DNA of 64,000 nucleotides from M3007 sp046329435 (GTDB lineage: Bacteria > Bacteroidota > Bacteroidia > Chitinophagales > Saprospiraceae). Below, in pieces: positions 17,709 through 26,384 of the stretch; position 1 is the stretch's first letter, and each line of letters opens with the position of its first letter. The stretch lies in assembly GCA_046329435.1 (NCBI GenBank), contig JAXLUR010000006.1, forward strand, positions 372,001 through 436,000, written 5' to 3'. Below the pieces are notes generated by a model. The model was not told the origin of the DNA. It did not search any database and saw only the letters and a program-made list of their open reading frames with translations. Position numbers and translations under genes: made by a program.

Positions 17709-18488
17709 TTATTGGGCGTGATTACAACTCACAGACAGTGCATTGCCACTGCTGACTTTCACATGAATCTCGGGATCGAGCCCTGTGTTCGTATCGAACG
17801 ACTTGATATCGAAGGTCGTGCTCGAAACAGTGACCCGAACGAGGCGATTTTCGTTCATCAGGCTTGTTGCCGGGTTGGTCACACAGGTTTGGTTGGTCAT
17901 TTTGAACACTTTCAGTGTGCCGGGGTTCCCGTTCGTTCCCGGTATTGGTACCAGGCAGAGTTTTTCAATGGCCTGCGGATTGGTTCTGCGCATGGAAACG
18001 ACGAATGTATCCGTGCTGGCCCAGGGGAAGATCTGCCATTCACCGTCGGCTTCGGGGCTGATGAGTTGGGTGGTGTTGGGGCAGGTAGCCGTTACGCCGA
18101 TGATTACATCCATGTCTGGAATCACCCCGAGATCGCCGCGGTCATCGATCCGCATGCTGTCGCCGGCAATCGTTTCGCCGTTGGCATTTTTGTAAAAATA
18201 ACTGAGTTGCAACGGACGGGGCGTATCGCCGTCCATGGGTGCATCGACGATCTGACTTTGACCGGGTGTTGAGTTAAAGTCGAACAACTGGTCGCCGGCG
18301 GCGTCGTACACTTTAAGGTTGACAGCCGTGGCGCCGGCAATACTGTCGAAAGTAACAGAAAACCCGGCACTTCCGGGAACGTCAAACTTGATGAGCGGAT
18401 TGGGCACCCGGCAGGGCGATTGGCAGCCGGATAGCCAGAACAGGGCGCCTGCCAGCAAGAGCAAGGCGACAAAACGAAATTGCTTCAT
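17709..18488 (-). CDS. Uncharacterised lipoprotein
   Basis: The 259-residue protein begins MKQFRFVALLLLAGALFW and then LSGC, a clear lipoprotein signal with the lipidated Cys at about residue 22. The mature part is beta-rich: 'GFSVTFDSIAGATAVNLKVY' reads as a fibronectin type III-like or similar sandwich strand pair, and a C-terminal part contains 'NENRLVRVTVSSTTFDIKSF'. Six or more Cys residues may form disulfides. An alternative ATG lies three codons upstream at 18497. A TAnnTTTG promoter with an overlapping palindrome precedes it. The function is unknown. It may be linked to the downstream clan CD-like pair, although a terminator separates them. Confidence 0.7.
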   Translation of the reverse strand: MKQFRFVALLLLAGALFWLSGCQSPCRVPNPLIKFDVPGSAGFSVTFDSIAGATAVNLKVYDAAGDQLFDFNSTPGQSQIVDAPMDGDTPRPLQLSYFYKNANGETIAGDSMRIDDRGDLGVIPDMDVIIGVTATCPNTTQLISPEADGEWQIFPWASTDTFVVSMRRTNPQAIEKLCLVPIPGTNGNPGTLKVFKMTNQTCVTNPATSLMNENRLVRVTVSSTTFDIKSFDTNTGLDPEIHVKVSSGNALSVSCNHAQ

Positions 18489-18532
18489 GGCGTTCATATG
18501 CAAAAAAATTGGTTTAATTGACTGACCTGGGG

Positions 18533-18562
18533 CAAAATTATCGCAACCAAAGGTTGCGAAAC
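18533..18562 (-). promoter_or_regulatory. Promoter with palindromic operator-like spacer
   Basis: On the minus strand the -7 box TAATTTTG (18540-18533) is an exact match, and TTTC (18561-18558) stands 17 bases upstream as a near-consensus -33. CGCAACC-AAA-GGTTGCG (18542-18558) fills the spacer, where a bound repressor would block RNA polymerase. Confidence 0.55.
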
Positions 18563-18619
18563 GATTACGGATTTTAGCACTTTTACCGCTCGCATTTTTT
18601 CCGGACCTCCCGCTACTTC

Positions 18620-20095
18620 ATGCACAACAGCGATCTCGTTGAACTCCTCGCTCTGCTCCAACCCGACGAATGCCACCGCTTGCGCAGCTACCTGCGCGAC
18701 ACGGTTGAGGCGCGCCCGGAAGTGACTTTTCTTGTAGAATACGCTCTCGAACACCTCCATGACAAGGAAAATTCCGCCTTGTCGAGAACAACCGTTTACG
18801 AAATTGTTTTTCCCGGCCTGCCGCCGATAGCCAACAAATTGGAAAAGTTGATGTCGGATACGCTACAAATCGTCCGACAATTCGTCGCTGCGGAAATGGC
18901 CACCCGCGACCTGCGCGAAATGCAACAGCAGGTATTCCTGCAGCGGTTTTACCGGGAGCGCGAACCGGAAAAAAAATTCAGGCAAAGCCGTAGTCAGGTT
19001 CTCAAACTGAAAGCGCAACCTGGCAACTGGGTTCCCCAGGATTTTTACTTCCAGTTTTTGTCGGAAGAAGAAGAATCCATGTTTCTCAGCGCCCGCAACC
19101 AAAAGAAAGACGACCTCAACCTATGGAATACAATTCGGGCACTGGACGAGTATTACCTGGTGGAACGGCTGCGGTACAGCTGCGTCCTGCTCAATCAGAA
19201 CCAACTGGTTTCGCTCAATTTGCCGCCTTTGAACGAATGGCTGCCTTTTGACCTGTCATCGCCCCATCTGCAATGGTTTTTCGACAAACCTCTGGGCAGG
19301 TTATTCCAACTGGCAGTGAACCTGTTTTCGTCGGACTCATCAGACACCCTGGACCAAAACAAAAAACTGGAAGAATTTATCCGGTTTCTGGAAGCCAATG
19401 AAGACGTTATCCCCCTCGAGTTTATCAACTCGCTGGAAATTTTTGCGTGCAACTACGGCATAAAACAATTTAATCAGGGCCACTACTCTTTTCTGAATTC
19501 AATTTTCCTGATTCAAAAACGCCGGGTCGAGTCTGGCAGGATTTACATCAACGGGTCGATCAAATCTTCCGAATTTCACAGCATTGTCGTTGCGGGACTT
19601 CGTTTGAAGCACAATGTCTGGACCAAACATTTCATCGAACAACATCGCGACAAAATTCAGGGAGCCATGCCCTCCTCGGATTATTACCAGTTCAACCTCA
19701 TTTACTACTACTTCCAAACCAAAGAATACGAACCCGAGCTACATACTTTGTTGACTTCCAACTACGAAGACATGTTGTATAAACTGCAAAGCAAAATGCT
19801 CGAAATCAAAATCCTTTACGAAATGAGCCGCCGCCCAGATGCAGACTACCGGGTGTCGGAGTTTCTGGAAAACAAAGTTGAAGCTGCCATTGTCTTTTTC
19901 TTCCGCGAGAAAAATATCCCGCCCGACAAAAGAAAAATGTACAAACGTTTCGCCGACACCATGAAACGCATCCTGCATGCAGAAGGAAAGGACGACCTGA
20001 AACGCCTGGAAAAAATCCGGGCCGATATTGATTCTTTCGACCTGATCGCCGACCGGCAGTGGATATTGGGAATAGTCGACGCGCTACTGAGGTAA
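18620..20095 (+). CDS. Large helical protein of unknown function
   Basis: This 491-residue protein has no signal peptide and is almost entirely predicted helical: Leu/Glu/Arg-rich repeats such as 'LLALLQPDECHRLRSYLRDT' at the N-terminus, 'EFINSLEIFACNYGIKQFNQ' in the middle and 'MLYKLQSKMLEIKILYEMSR' later. The texture is that of an alpha-solenoid (TPR-like) scaffold, although no canonical TPR motif can be named. It is divergently transcribed from the lipoprotein gene, sharing a 130-base intergenic region, and convergent with the metal-type receptor. I recognise no domain. A cytoplasmic role in protein interaction is a guess. Confidence 0.72.
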   Translation: MHNSDLVELLALLQPDECHRLRSYLRDTVEARPEVTFLVEYALEHLHDKENSALSRTTVYEIVFPGLPPIANKLEKLMSDTLQIVRQFVAAEMATRDLREMQQQVFLQRFYREREPEKKFRQSRSQVLKLKAQPGNWVPQDFYFQFLSEEEESMFLSARNQKKDDLNLWNTIRALDEYYLVERLRYSCVLLNQNQLVSLNLPPLNEWLPFDLSSPHLQWFFDKPLGRLFQLAVNLFSSDSSDTLDQNKKLEEFIRFLEANEDVIPLEFINSLEIFACNYGIKQFNQGHYSFLNSIFLIQKRRVESGRIYINGSIKSSEFHSIVVAGLRLKHNVWTKHFIEQHRDKIQGAMPSSDYYQFNLIYYYFQTKEYEPELHTLLTSNYEDMLYKLQSKMLEIKILYEMSRRPDADYRVSEFLENKVEAAIVFFFREKNIPPDKRKMYKRFADTMKRILHAEGKDDLKRLEKIRADIDSFDLIADRQWILGIVDALLR

Positions 20096-20150
20096 AATTG
20101 CCCCTGCAACACACGCCATCAAACCTCAACAGGCGAAGCCACAGAAAACA

Positions 20151-20182
20151 AATCGCGCCGGGAAATGTCTCCCGGCGCGATT
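20151..20182. terminator. Hairpin between convergent genes
   Basis: A perfect 13-bp stem (20151-20163 with 20170-20182) and 6-base loop between stops at 20095 (plus) and 20238 (minus). The minus side is followed by TGTTTTCTG; the plus side has no T-run. Confidence 0.75.
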
Positions 20183-20237
20183 ATCTATTGGCAGGCCGTA
20201 TCAATGCTAACCCTCAGATAGCGAGCATGTTGCGGCT

Positions 20238-22469
20238 TCAAAGCCCTTTCGGCGACCACCGCAAGCCGACAAACCCGATCGGGCCCATCATGGGCGCCCA
20301 CACCTGCGAACCGTTGAAATAAGGACTCCACGGGTCGTTGGCAGCGATAATGGCGTCGTGTTGGCGGTAAGCCGTGAGATTCTCGCCTCCGATATAAACT
20401 TCCATATTTTTCCAGACCCGGGTAATCTGGGCATTCCAAAGGCCAAACGTCGGGCTTACCTGAACGAATTCGTGCAGGTACTCGTGCGGCACGCCCGTAT
20501 TGTCGGGCAGGCGTTGCGGCCCCACAATCTGGACGCTGGTATTGAAGCGCCACTTTTTACCGGGCGTTGTATAATCGGCGGTGAACAAGCCACGGTGAGC
20601 GGCCAGCAGCGGCGGGTTACGCAACACACCTGATGCGTAGGTGGCGCGCACATCGTTCCATTTGTAACCGGCCTTAAGTTCGAGACCGGGCAGCGGACTG
20701 TATTGCAACACCGCTAATATACTGTTGGCGTAAGCGGCCCCATTGGCGTTGTAGAAAAAGACGTCGGTCGCCGACTGGTCAACATCCACCAATATTTGCC
20801 GTTGAAAATCAGTACGATACGCATCGATGCTCAGGTTGCCGTCGCGGTTGAACACCTTGAAATTCTGCGTATAGTTAATGCCGTAGTTCCAGGCTTCTTC
20901 GAGGCCCAGTCCATCAGCGAAATGCAAGGCCCGGTTGCTGGCCAGCACGCTGATGTTTTCGGCCATCAGGTTGGGGGAACGAAAGCCCCGTCCAGCTGAC
21001 ACACGCACCACACTATTCTGGGTAAAATTGTATTTGGCGCTCATGCGAGGGGTAAACAGCCAGCGCTCGAAACGGCTGTTCCAGTCGAGGCGAGCGCCCA
21101 GTACCACAACCAGGTCGGGCATATCGAGGCGGAGGTTGGGTCGGCTGTACGTGTACTCGGCCATGGCGCCCGGCACAAATTCGCGGCGGTCGAGCACTCC
21201 TTCATTGACGCGCTCACGGATGTTGTCGTACTGGATCGAAGGCGCCAGTACAATTTTGTGATCGGTAGTACCGATGATGGATTCTACCAGCGTTTGCCAG
21301 TACAGCGATTGCTGTGTGGCGGCATAGGCATTGTGTCCGTAGTCGGCATCGAAGCGATGCCATGAAGCGGAGAACATGTTGCCAATCTGGTTGTACGGTT
21401 TGCCAAAAAGACGTTCCTGCCCTACTTTCCCCCACACCTCTACCCTGTCATTGCGTTGATCGACTGCAAATCGTTCTGTGGCGCCATCCAGCGCCGATAT
21501 CTGCCCCCCCGAGCGGCGATCCGTCAGGGCTTGTATATTCAACTGTCCACAGGTAGTCGGGCTTTCATAAAACAGCCGGTACAAGCCGTTCAACTGCTGG
21601 CGGTTGGGCGAATCGTAGAAATTATCGTTGTTCATATCCCAACGGTTTTCCACAAAACTGCCATGTAATAAAAGGCCATTGGAAAAATGCCCGGAGCCTT
21701 TCCGGTTGAGGTGCACATTCAGTTCGCCTCTGCCTTCCGAAGAGCCAAAAGCATTGACAAACAAGGGCTTGTCCGTAGCGGGCTTGACCAGTTCGGCATT
21801 TACCTGTCCGGTAATACCGGCCGCGCCATTTTTGACCGTACTCGCGCCTTTGGCTAGTTGGATGCTGCCGAGCCAGGTGCCCGGGATCATTTCAAAAGCA
21901 AAAGGAGTGGCTATACCGCCCAAAGTCGGCCGGTTTTCGATCATAAACTGGCTGTACACGCCGCGCAAGCCCAGCATCTGGATTTCTTTTACCCCGGTAA
22001 CCGCGTCGGCATAGGTCAGATCGACGGCGCCGTTGGTCGTAAAACTTTCGGAGAGGTTACAGCAAGGCGCCTTGCGCAATTCCTGGCTGTTGATGCTTTC
22101 GACGTTGCGGGTATGCAGGGTGGATACGGCGTTGTCGAACCCTGCCGCGCTTACCGTGACAATCTGCAGGGCTACTACCCCTGAAATTTCTACCCAGACA
22201 CTGTCTTCTTCGGGTAAAATATTGACTTCCACAGGGTTGTAGCCGATATAATGAACCATGAGCACGGCAGCGGTATCGGGATGCGGCAGGTAAAAACGCC
22301 CAAGCGTATCGGTAATCGCGCCGACGGATGTCCCTTTCCAGTGCACGGTTGCGCCGACGAGCAATTCTTCGCGTTCATTGGTGACAATGCCGTACAGTTT
22401 TTGTTGGGAAAAAAGAGAGGGGCCGGATAACAGAAGGAATAGTCCGGTGAGGACAATGATATTTTTCAT
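20238..22469 (-). CDS. TonB-dependent receptor, metal (copper-type) subgroup
   Basis: The 743-residue protein has a signal peptide, a carboxypeptidase-regulatory-like domain ('LYGIVTNEREELLVGATVHW', about 25-44) and a plug with the unusual 'LRKAPCCNLSESFTTNGAVD' (about 131-150). A barrel follows, with 'VVRVSAGRGFRSPNLMAENI' and a final 'GPIGFVGLRWSPKGL'. The CC pair in the plug is typical of receptors that accompany HYC_CC_PP proteins and heavy-metal genes. The HYC_CC_PP gene lies 87 bases upstream on the same strand. Copper or another soft metal complex is the likely substrate. It acts in the outer membrane with TonB. Confidence 0.88.
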   Translation of the reverse strand: MKNIIVLTGLFLLLSGPSLFSQQKLYGIVTNEREELLVGATVHWKGTSVGAITDTLGRFYLPHPDTAAVLMVHYIGYNPVEVNILPEEDSVWVEISGVVALQIVTVSAAGFDNAVSTLHTRNVESINSQELRKAPCCNLSESFTTNGAVDLTYADAVTGVKEIQMLGLRGVYSQFMIENRPTLGGIATPFAFEMIPGTWLGSIQLAKGASTVKNGAAGITGQVNAELVKPATDKPLFVNAFGSSEGRGELNVHLNRKGSGHFSNGLLLHGSFVENRWDMNNDNFYDSPNRQQLNGLYRLFYESPTTCGQLNIQALTDRRSGGQISALDGATERFAVDQRNDRVEVWGKVGQERLFGKPYNQIGNMFSASWHRFDADYGHNAYAATQQSLYWQTLVESIIGTTDHKIVLAPSIQYDNIRERVNEGVLDRREFVPGAMAEYTYSRPNLRLDMPDLVVVLGARLDWNSRFERWLFTPRMSAKYNFTQNSVVRVSAGRGFRSPNLMAENISVLASNRALHFADGLGLEEAWNYGINYTQNFKVFNRDGNLSIDAYRTDFQRQILVDVDQSATDVFFYNANGAAYANSILAVLQYSPLPGLELKAGYKWNDVRATYASGVLRNPPLLAAHRGLFTADYTTPGKKWRFNTSVQIVGPQRLPDNTGVPHEYLHEFVQVSPTFGLWNAQITRVWKNMEVYIGGENLTAYRQHDAIIAANDPWSPYFNGSQVWAPMMGPIGFVGLRWSPKGL

Positions 22470-22556
22470 ATATGCCGATTAAATGTTTGAAAATGAGTTA
22501 TTCCGGAAAAGCGAAGGCTTCCCGGTCAACAAGCCCAAAGGCTGATTTTCCAAACA

Positions 22557-23060
22557 CTAACAGCGAAAATTCCGGTGATCGATACAAATTTGCCAGCCGG
22601 TTGGCGCCGGTGGCGGTGGCGCCTTGTTGAAATAAATAGCCGCCTCACAAAGCGCCGGCCGCATTCTGCGAACGAAAAAAGGCAGGTCTTGCAGCCAAAG
22701 GGGGAAATCAAAGGTTTTTTCAAAAGGTTTGTCCACCAAAAACTCGGTTTTCAGTTGGAAAACCTTGGTCGTTTTTTCGGTACAGCCGTGGTCTTTCCCG
22801 GCAATTTTTTCCGAAGCTCCGCAACACGATTGAGCGGGTTTTTCGCAAACCGGGGCAGCCTGTTCTTTTTGGGAGCAGCAGCTTTTCAAACGTGCCGCAG
22901 CCTTGTGCAACGTACAGGAATCATCCGGAGCGACAAAAACCGAATACGAGGCGCTCCCCATGCAATAGCAATACATCCGGTGCACGCTCACGCCGACGGT
23001 CGCCGTAAGCAAGGCGGCCATCCAGAGCCATACGAAGGATTTTTTTGCTTTGGTGGACAT
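22557..23060 (-). CDS. HYC_CC_PP family protein
   Basis: From the ATG at 23060 the product is 167 residues. One N-terminal hydrophobic helix ('FVWLWMAALLTATVGVSVH') is followed directly by His-x-x-Tyr-Cys-x-Cys (HRMYCYC). CC pairs come later (LKSCCSQKE and AQSCCGASE), and a Pro-rich end (APPPPAPTG in 'NKAPPPPAPTGWQIC') completes the family pattern. About ten cysteines in the exported part suggest soft-metal binding. The family is regularly next to metal-type TonB receptors, as here. It probably sits in the periplasm or inner membrane and senses or handles the metal; the mechanism is not established. The open frame reaches 23111, but the shorter start precedes the helix properly. Confidence 0.8.
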   Translation of the reverse strand: MSTKAKKSFVWLWMAALLTATVGVSVHRMYCYCMGSASYSVFVAPDDSCTLHKAAARLKSCCSQKEQAAPVCEKPAQSCCGASEKIAGKDHGCTEKTTKVFQLKTEFLVDKPFEKTFDFPLWLQDLPFFVRRMRPALCEAAIYFNKAPPPPAPTGWQICIDHRNFRC

Positions 23061-23080
23061 GGTGGATTTTAAATATGCCA

Positions 23081-23111
23081 CAAAAATAAGGGACTTGTCC
23101 GGTTTTCGCAA
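23081..23111 (-). promoter_or_regulatory. Promoter of the HYC_CC_PP-receptor unit
   Basis: On the minus strand TTG (23111-23109) and an exact -7 box TATTTTTG (23088-23081) are 20 bases apart, 21 bases before the ATG at 23060. Confidence 0.72.
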
Positions 23112-23113
23112 CT

Positions 23114-23142
23114 GTAGCGCCGATCCTCAATTCAGGCGCTAC
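23114..23142. repeat. Imperfect copy of the GTAGCGCC palindrome
   Basis: GTAGCGCC (23114-23121) pairs with GGCGCTAC (23135-23142) around a 13-base loop. The same arm sequence forms the palindrome at 24189-24221, so the adenosine deaminase gene is flanked by two related elements. Confidence 0.6.
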
Positions 23143-23192
23143 TGTTCGACGCAACTCTTGTTCGTGAAAAATGCATACGCGATTTTTACCCC

Positions 23193-24194
23193 ATGAAAAA
23201 CACAAAGGGCAGTTGGGCGAGGCTCCCCAAAATCGAGTTACACCTGCACCTGGATTGCTCGCTGAGTTATCAGGTCGTTCAACAGCTCGCCCCTTCGGTC
23301 AGTGAAGAAGAATACCGGCAATCGTTCATTGCTCCCGCAAAATGCCACGACCTGGCAGATTTCCTCACCCGGGCGGTCAAAGGCATCGAATTGATGCAAA
23401 CCAGGGAGCAGCTTCGTTTGGTCACGCTCGACTTGTTCCGGCAATTGCAACATGACAATGTCATTTATGCGGAAATCCGGTACGCGCCGCTGGAACACCT
23501 GGCCAAGGGGCTGCGCCCCGAAGAAGTCGTTCAAACGATCAACGAGGCAGTATTGGAAGGAAGCGCGCTGACAGGCATATCGGCGGGCGTGATTTTGTGT
23601 ACGCTTCGGCATTATTCCGGGGCGCAAAGCATGGAAACCGTGCAACTTGTACACCGTTTCCGGGGCACTCCTGTGGTCGGGTTCGATATTGCAGCCGATG
23701 AAGCCGGCTTTCCCATCGACAACCATGTGGCTGCTTTTGAATTTGCCCGTACAAACGACATCCCCTGCACCGCCCATGCCGGAGAAGCCTGTGGCGCGGA
23801 AAGTGTTTGGGAAACCCTGCGCCACTTTCATCCCCGCAGAATCGGGCACGGCGTGAGAAGTATTGAAGATCCGTTGTTGATCGAGTATTTAAAAAAGAAC
23901 GGGCTGCACCTGGAAATTTGTCCAACCAGCAATATCCAAACGAATATTTATGCAACCCTGACGGAACATCCGGTCAACCGAATTTACCAGGCAGGCGTGT
24001 CGTTGAGCATCAACACCGATGCCCGAACCATTACCAATGTCAGTTTGTGCAGTGAATACCAGGTGCTGGAGCAATGTCATGGCTGGACCAGCGACGACTT
24101 CCTGCACTGCAACCTCGAAGCTGTGGAAAACGCATTTGCACCGGCAGAACTGAAAGCCGTTTTGCGGGAAAAGTTGAAGGCAGCTTATCTGTAG
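23193..24194 (+). CDS. add: Adenosine deaminase
   Basis: The 333-residue protein converts adenosine (or deoxyadenosine) to inosine in purine salvage in the cytoplasm. Zinc and catalytic motifs are visible: 'PKIELHLHLD' (His17, His19), 'CTAHAGE' (His and catalytic Glu, about 190-196), 'RRIGHGVRS' (about 213-221) and 'SINTDAR' (zinc Asp). Classical enzymes have Asp-Asp in the last motif and Gly after HLHLD; here they are Asp-Ala and Cys. These substitutions also occur in some bacterial branches and may shift substrate preference. Length is normal. The TAG stop lies inside a palindromic repeat. It stands alone, divergent from the HYC_CC_PP gene. Confidence 0.9.
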   Translation: MKNTKGSWARLPKIELHLHLDCSLSYQVVQQLAPSVSEEEYRQSFIAPAKCHDLADFLTRAVKGIELMQTREQLRLVTLDLFRQLQHDNVIYAEIRYAPLEHLAKGLRPEEVVQTINEAVLEGSALTGISAGVILCTLRHYSGAQSMETVQLVHRFRGTPVVGFDIAADEAGFPIDNHVAAFEFARTNDIPCTAHAGEACGAESVWETLRHFHPRRIGHGVRSIEDPLLIEYLKKNGLHLEICPTSNIQTNIYATLTEHPVNRIYQAGVSLSINTDARTITNVSLCSEYQVLEQCHGWTSDDFLHCNLEAVENAFAPAELKAVLREKLKAAYL

Positions 24195-24221
24195 CGCCGA
24201 CCTTGAAGGTCGGCGCTACAG
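24189..24221. repeat. Perfect 33-bp palindrome overlapping the add stop codon
   Basis: Two 16-bp arms (24189-24204 and 24206-24221) around one central base, with core GTAGCGCCGACCTT. It includes the add stop codon at 24192-24194 and ends 11 bases before the convergent GH16 stop. It resembles a REP-like element and can act as a bidirectional terminator. Confidence 0.8.
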
Positions 24222-24232
24222 GCGCTACGGCA

Positions 24233-25480
24233 TCATTGAAATACCCGAATATAATCCACAATCATACGTTGCGGAAACGGCGTGGAACTGTCCGGATTGC
24301 CCGGGAAATTGCCCCCGACCGCTACGTTGAAGATGAAGAAAAAGTTTTTGTTGAACGGATACGAGGCGCCGTTCAGGCTGGCCGGCGTGATGGTGTGATA
24401 CAGTTCGTCGTCGACGAGGAACTGTATTTTATCCGCTTCCCAAATGATGGAAAACACGTGAAATTCATCCTGGAAATTGGCATTCCCGCTTAAATATTTC
24501 GACATCGGGTTGTACTGGTGCTGGCTCGTATTGGCGCCATAATGTACCGTGCCGACGACCCTGTTGGGTATGTCTCCGGCAAGTTCCATGATATCGATCT
24601 CGCCGCAGGCAGGCCAGCCGACGGCATCGATATTGGAGCCGAGCATCCAGAGCGCCGGCCACAGGCCCTTGCCTTCCGGCAAAGCCGCACGAATATCGAC
24701 GCGCCCGAATTTGAACTGCTTTTTACCCTTGGTGACGATCCGCGAGGAAGTAAAATCGCGGTTGCCAAATTGTTGCCGTTTGGCCGTAATGACCAAGTAG
24801 CCGCTTACCAGCGTGGTGTTGTCTTCGCGATAGTATTGCAACTCGTTGTTGCCCCAGCCGCAATTGTTCGGGCACCCGTCGCCGGTCTCGAAGCTCCAGT
24901 TGGCAGGATTGAGGGTAGCGCCGTCAAACTCGTCGGCCCACACCAGATTGTACCCCGCATAATTGTCTGGAGTGCTGTAGCCACCCGAGGGGATCGTCAA
25001 CCCCGCTGTATTGTCATCGTCGTCGTTGATCGTGACCGTGACGGCGTCGCTGGATAGTTTGGCGTTCACCGGGTTGTAAAAACGGATCTGAAACGTCTCT
25101 TTCGTCTCGATGGCTTCGTCGCCCACGATACGAATATCAATCCGCTTGACGGTTTCGCCGGGGGCAAACACGAGGCGGCCGGTGGTCAGCAGCTCGTAAT
25201 CGAGCGAGGCCTCGGCCGAACCGGCCACAGCCGTGAAGGTGACCACGGCATTGGTCGGATTGTCGCCGCTCAGCGTGACATCGAGCGAAATGGTATCGTC
25301 GAGATCACTCTCCGTTACGGTCAGATCGGCCGCGGTGATAACAGGCAAATTCTGTTCGGGCGGCGTGCCGTCGTCTTCCTTGATGCAACCGTAGTGGGTC
25401 GCTGCAACGAGAAGCATCGCTGCGGATACCGCCATGGTAACGATCTTCCCAACTATTGAATGGACACTGAATAATTGCAT
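24233..25480 (-). CDS. GH16 beta-glucanase (laminarinase type) with Calx-beta domain
   Basis: The 415-residue lipoprotein-like protein (N-terminal hydrophobic segment ending in HYGC near residue 32) first has a Calx-beta domain ('VTFTAVAGSAEASLDYELLT', 'TKETFQIRFYNPVNAKLSSD', ending VTINDDDD). A GH16 jelly roll follows from about residue 178 ('LVWADEFDGATLNPANWSFE'). The catalytic motif GEIDIME gives the nucleophile Glu294 and acid/base Glu299. 'DGCPNNCGWGNNELQYY' is typical of family 16 beta-1,3-glucanases. It should cleave laminarin or other beta-glucans at the cell surface. It is the last gene of the PUL and convergent with add. Confidence 0.92.
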   Translation of the reverse strand: MQLFSVHSIVGKIVTMAVSAAMLLVAATHYGCIKEDDGTPPEQNLPVITAADLTVTESDLDDTISLDVTLSGDNPTNAVVTFTAVAGSAEASLDYELLTTGRLVFAPGETVKRIDIRIVGDEAIETKETFQIRFYNPVNAKLSSDAVTVTINDDDDNTAGLTIPSGGYSTPDNYAGYNLVWADEFDGATLNPANWSFETGDGCPNNCGWGNNELQYYREDNTTLVSGYLVITAKRQQFGNRDFTSSRIVTKGKKQFKFGRVDIRAALPEGKGLWPALWMLGSNIDAVGWPACGEIDIMELAGDIPNRVVGTVHYGANTSQHQYNPMSKYLSGNANFQDEFHVFSIIWEADKIQFLVDDELYHTITPASLNGASYPFNKNFFFIFNVAVGGNFPGNPDSSTPFPQRMIVDYIRVFQ

Positions 25481-25532
25481 GTTGTTTGTGTTGATGCGTT
25501 AAAAAAACAGCCCGGTCGGGGCGCCGGCATGT

Positions 25533-26366
25533 TCAAAATTGATACACCCTGACGTAATCGACCAGCATTTTTTGCGGCCAAACGGCCGTATCGACCCCCA
25601 TTTTGCCGCCCCAGTTGCCGCCTACGGCAACATTGAGCAACAAATGAAAATCCCGATCGAAAGGCCAGGCGCCGATGCCTTCATGTGTATTTTTAAAAGA
25701 CTGGTACCGCCGGCCGTCGAAGAAGAAATCTATTTTTTCGGCATCCCATTCGATGCTGTACTCGTGAAATTTACGGGACAAATCCGTCGAGCGCACACCG
25801 ACTGATTTCTGCGTGCCCAACATGCCGTTGTAACGGCCGGTATGCACTGTGCCGTAGATACTGTCGGGCAAATAGCCTACGTGCTCCATGATGTCAATCT
25901 CTCCGCTGTTGGGCCAGTTGCCGTAAGCCCATTCGGTGGGCAACATCCAGATGGCCGGCCAGACGCCTCTTCCAACGGGCAACCTGGCGCGAATGACCAT
26001 GCGGCCATACGTCCAGTCGCCCTTGTGACGGCTCACCAGCCGCGCAGAGCTGTACTCCCGGGCGCCGGTTTTCTCCCGACGGGCTTCGATCACCAGACAG
26101 CCGTTTTCCACGCGGGCATTTTCGGGTCGCCCGGCGGTGTAGTATTGCAACTCATTGTTGCCCCAGCCGCAGAGGTTCGGGCAGCCGTCGCCCAGGTCGT
26201 AGCCCCATTTGCTGCTGTCGGGCAAACCCGTGTAATTGAACTCATCGGACCACACCAGCCGCGGTTTTGCAGCGGAGCCGGCAGCCAGATTTGTTTTCGA
26301 ACATGCAGCAAACAAAGCGGCCGCCATCAGGGCCAGCGCAATAACTCGGAAACCGAATAACTTCAT
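25533..26366 (-). CDS. GH16 beta-glucanase (laminarinase type), single domain
   Basis: The 277-residue lipoprotein (MKLFGFRVIALALMAAALFA then AC) is a lone GH16 domain. It carries 'LVWSDEFNYTGLPDSSKWGY', the Cys-containing 'DGCPNLCGWGNNELQYY' and the catalytic GEIDIME (Glu156, Glu161). It is a clear paralogue of the GH16 domain in the next gene but lacks the Calx-beta part. Two related enzymes in one locus suggest complementary endo-cleavage of a beta-1,3-glucan. The ATG at 26366 begins the signal. It lies 18 bases after the PKD lipoprotein stop, within the same operon. Confidence 0.92.
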   Translation of the reverse strand: MKLFGFRVIALALMAAALFAACSKTNLAAGSAAKPRLVWSDEFNYTGLPDSSKWGYDLGDGCPNLCGWGNNELQYYTAGRPENARVENGCLVIEARREKTGAREYSSARLVSRHKGDWTYGRMVIRARLPVGRGVWPAIWMLPTEWAYGNWPNSGEIDIMEHVGYLPDSIYGTVHTGRYNGMLGTQKSVGVRSTDLSRKFHEYSIEWDAEKIDFFFDGRRYQSFKNTHEGIGAWPFDRDFHLLLNVAVGGNWGGKMGVDTAVWPQKMLVDYVRVYQF

Positions 26367-26384
26367 AGTCAACGGGTTTAATGC

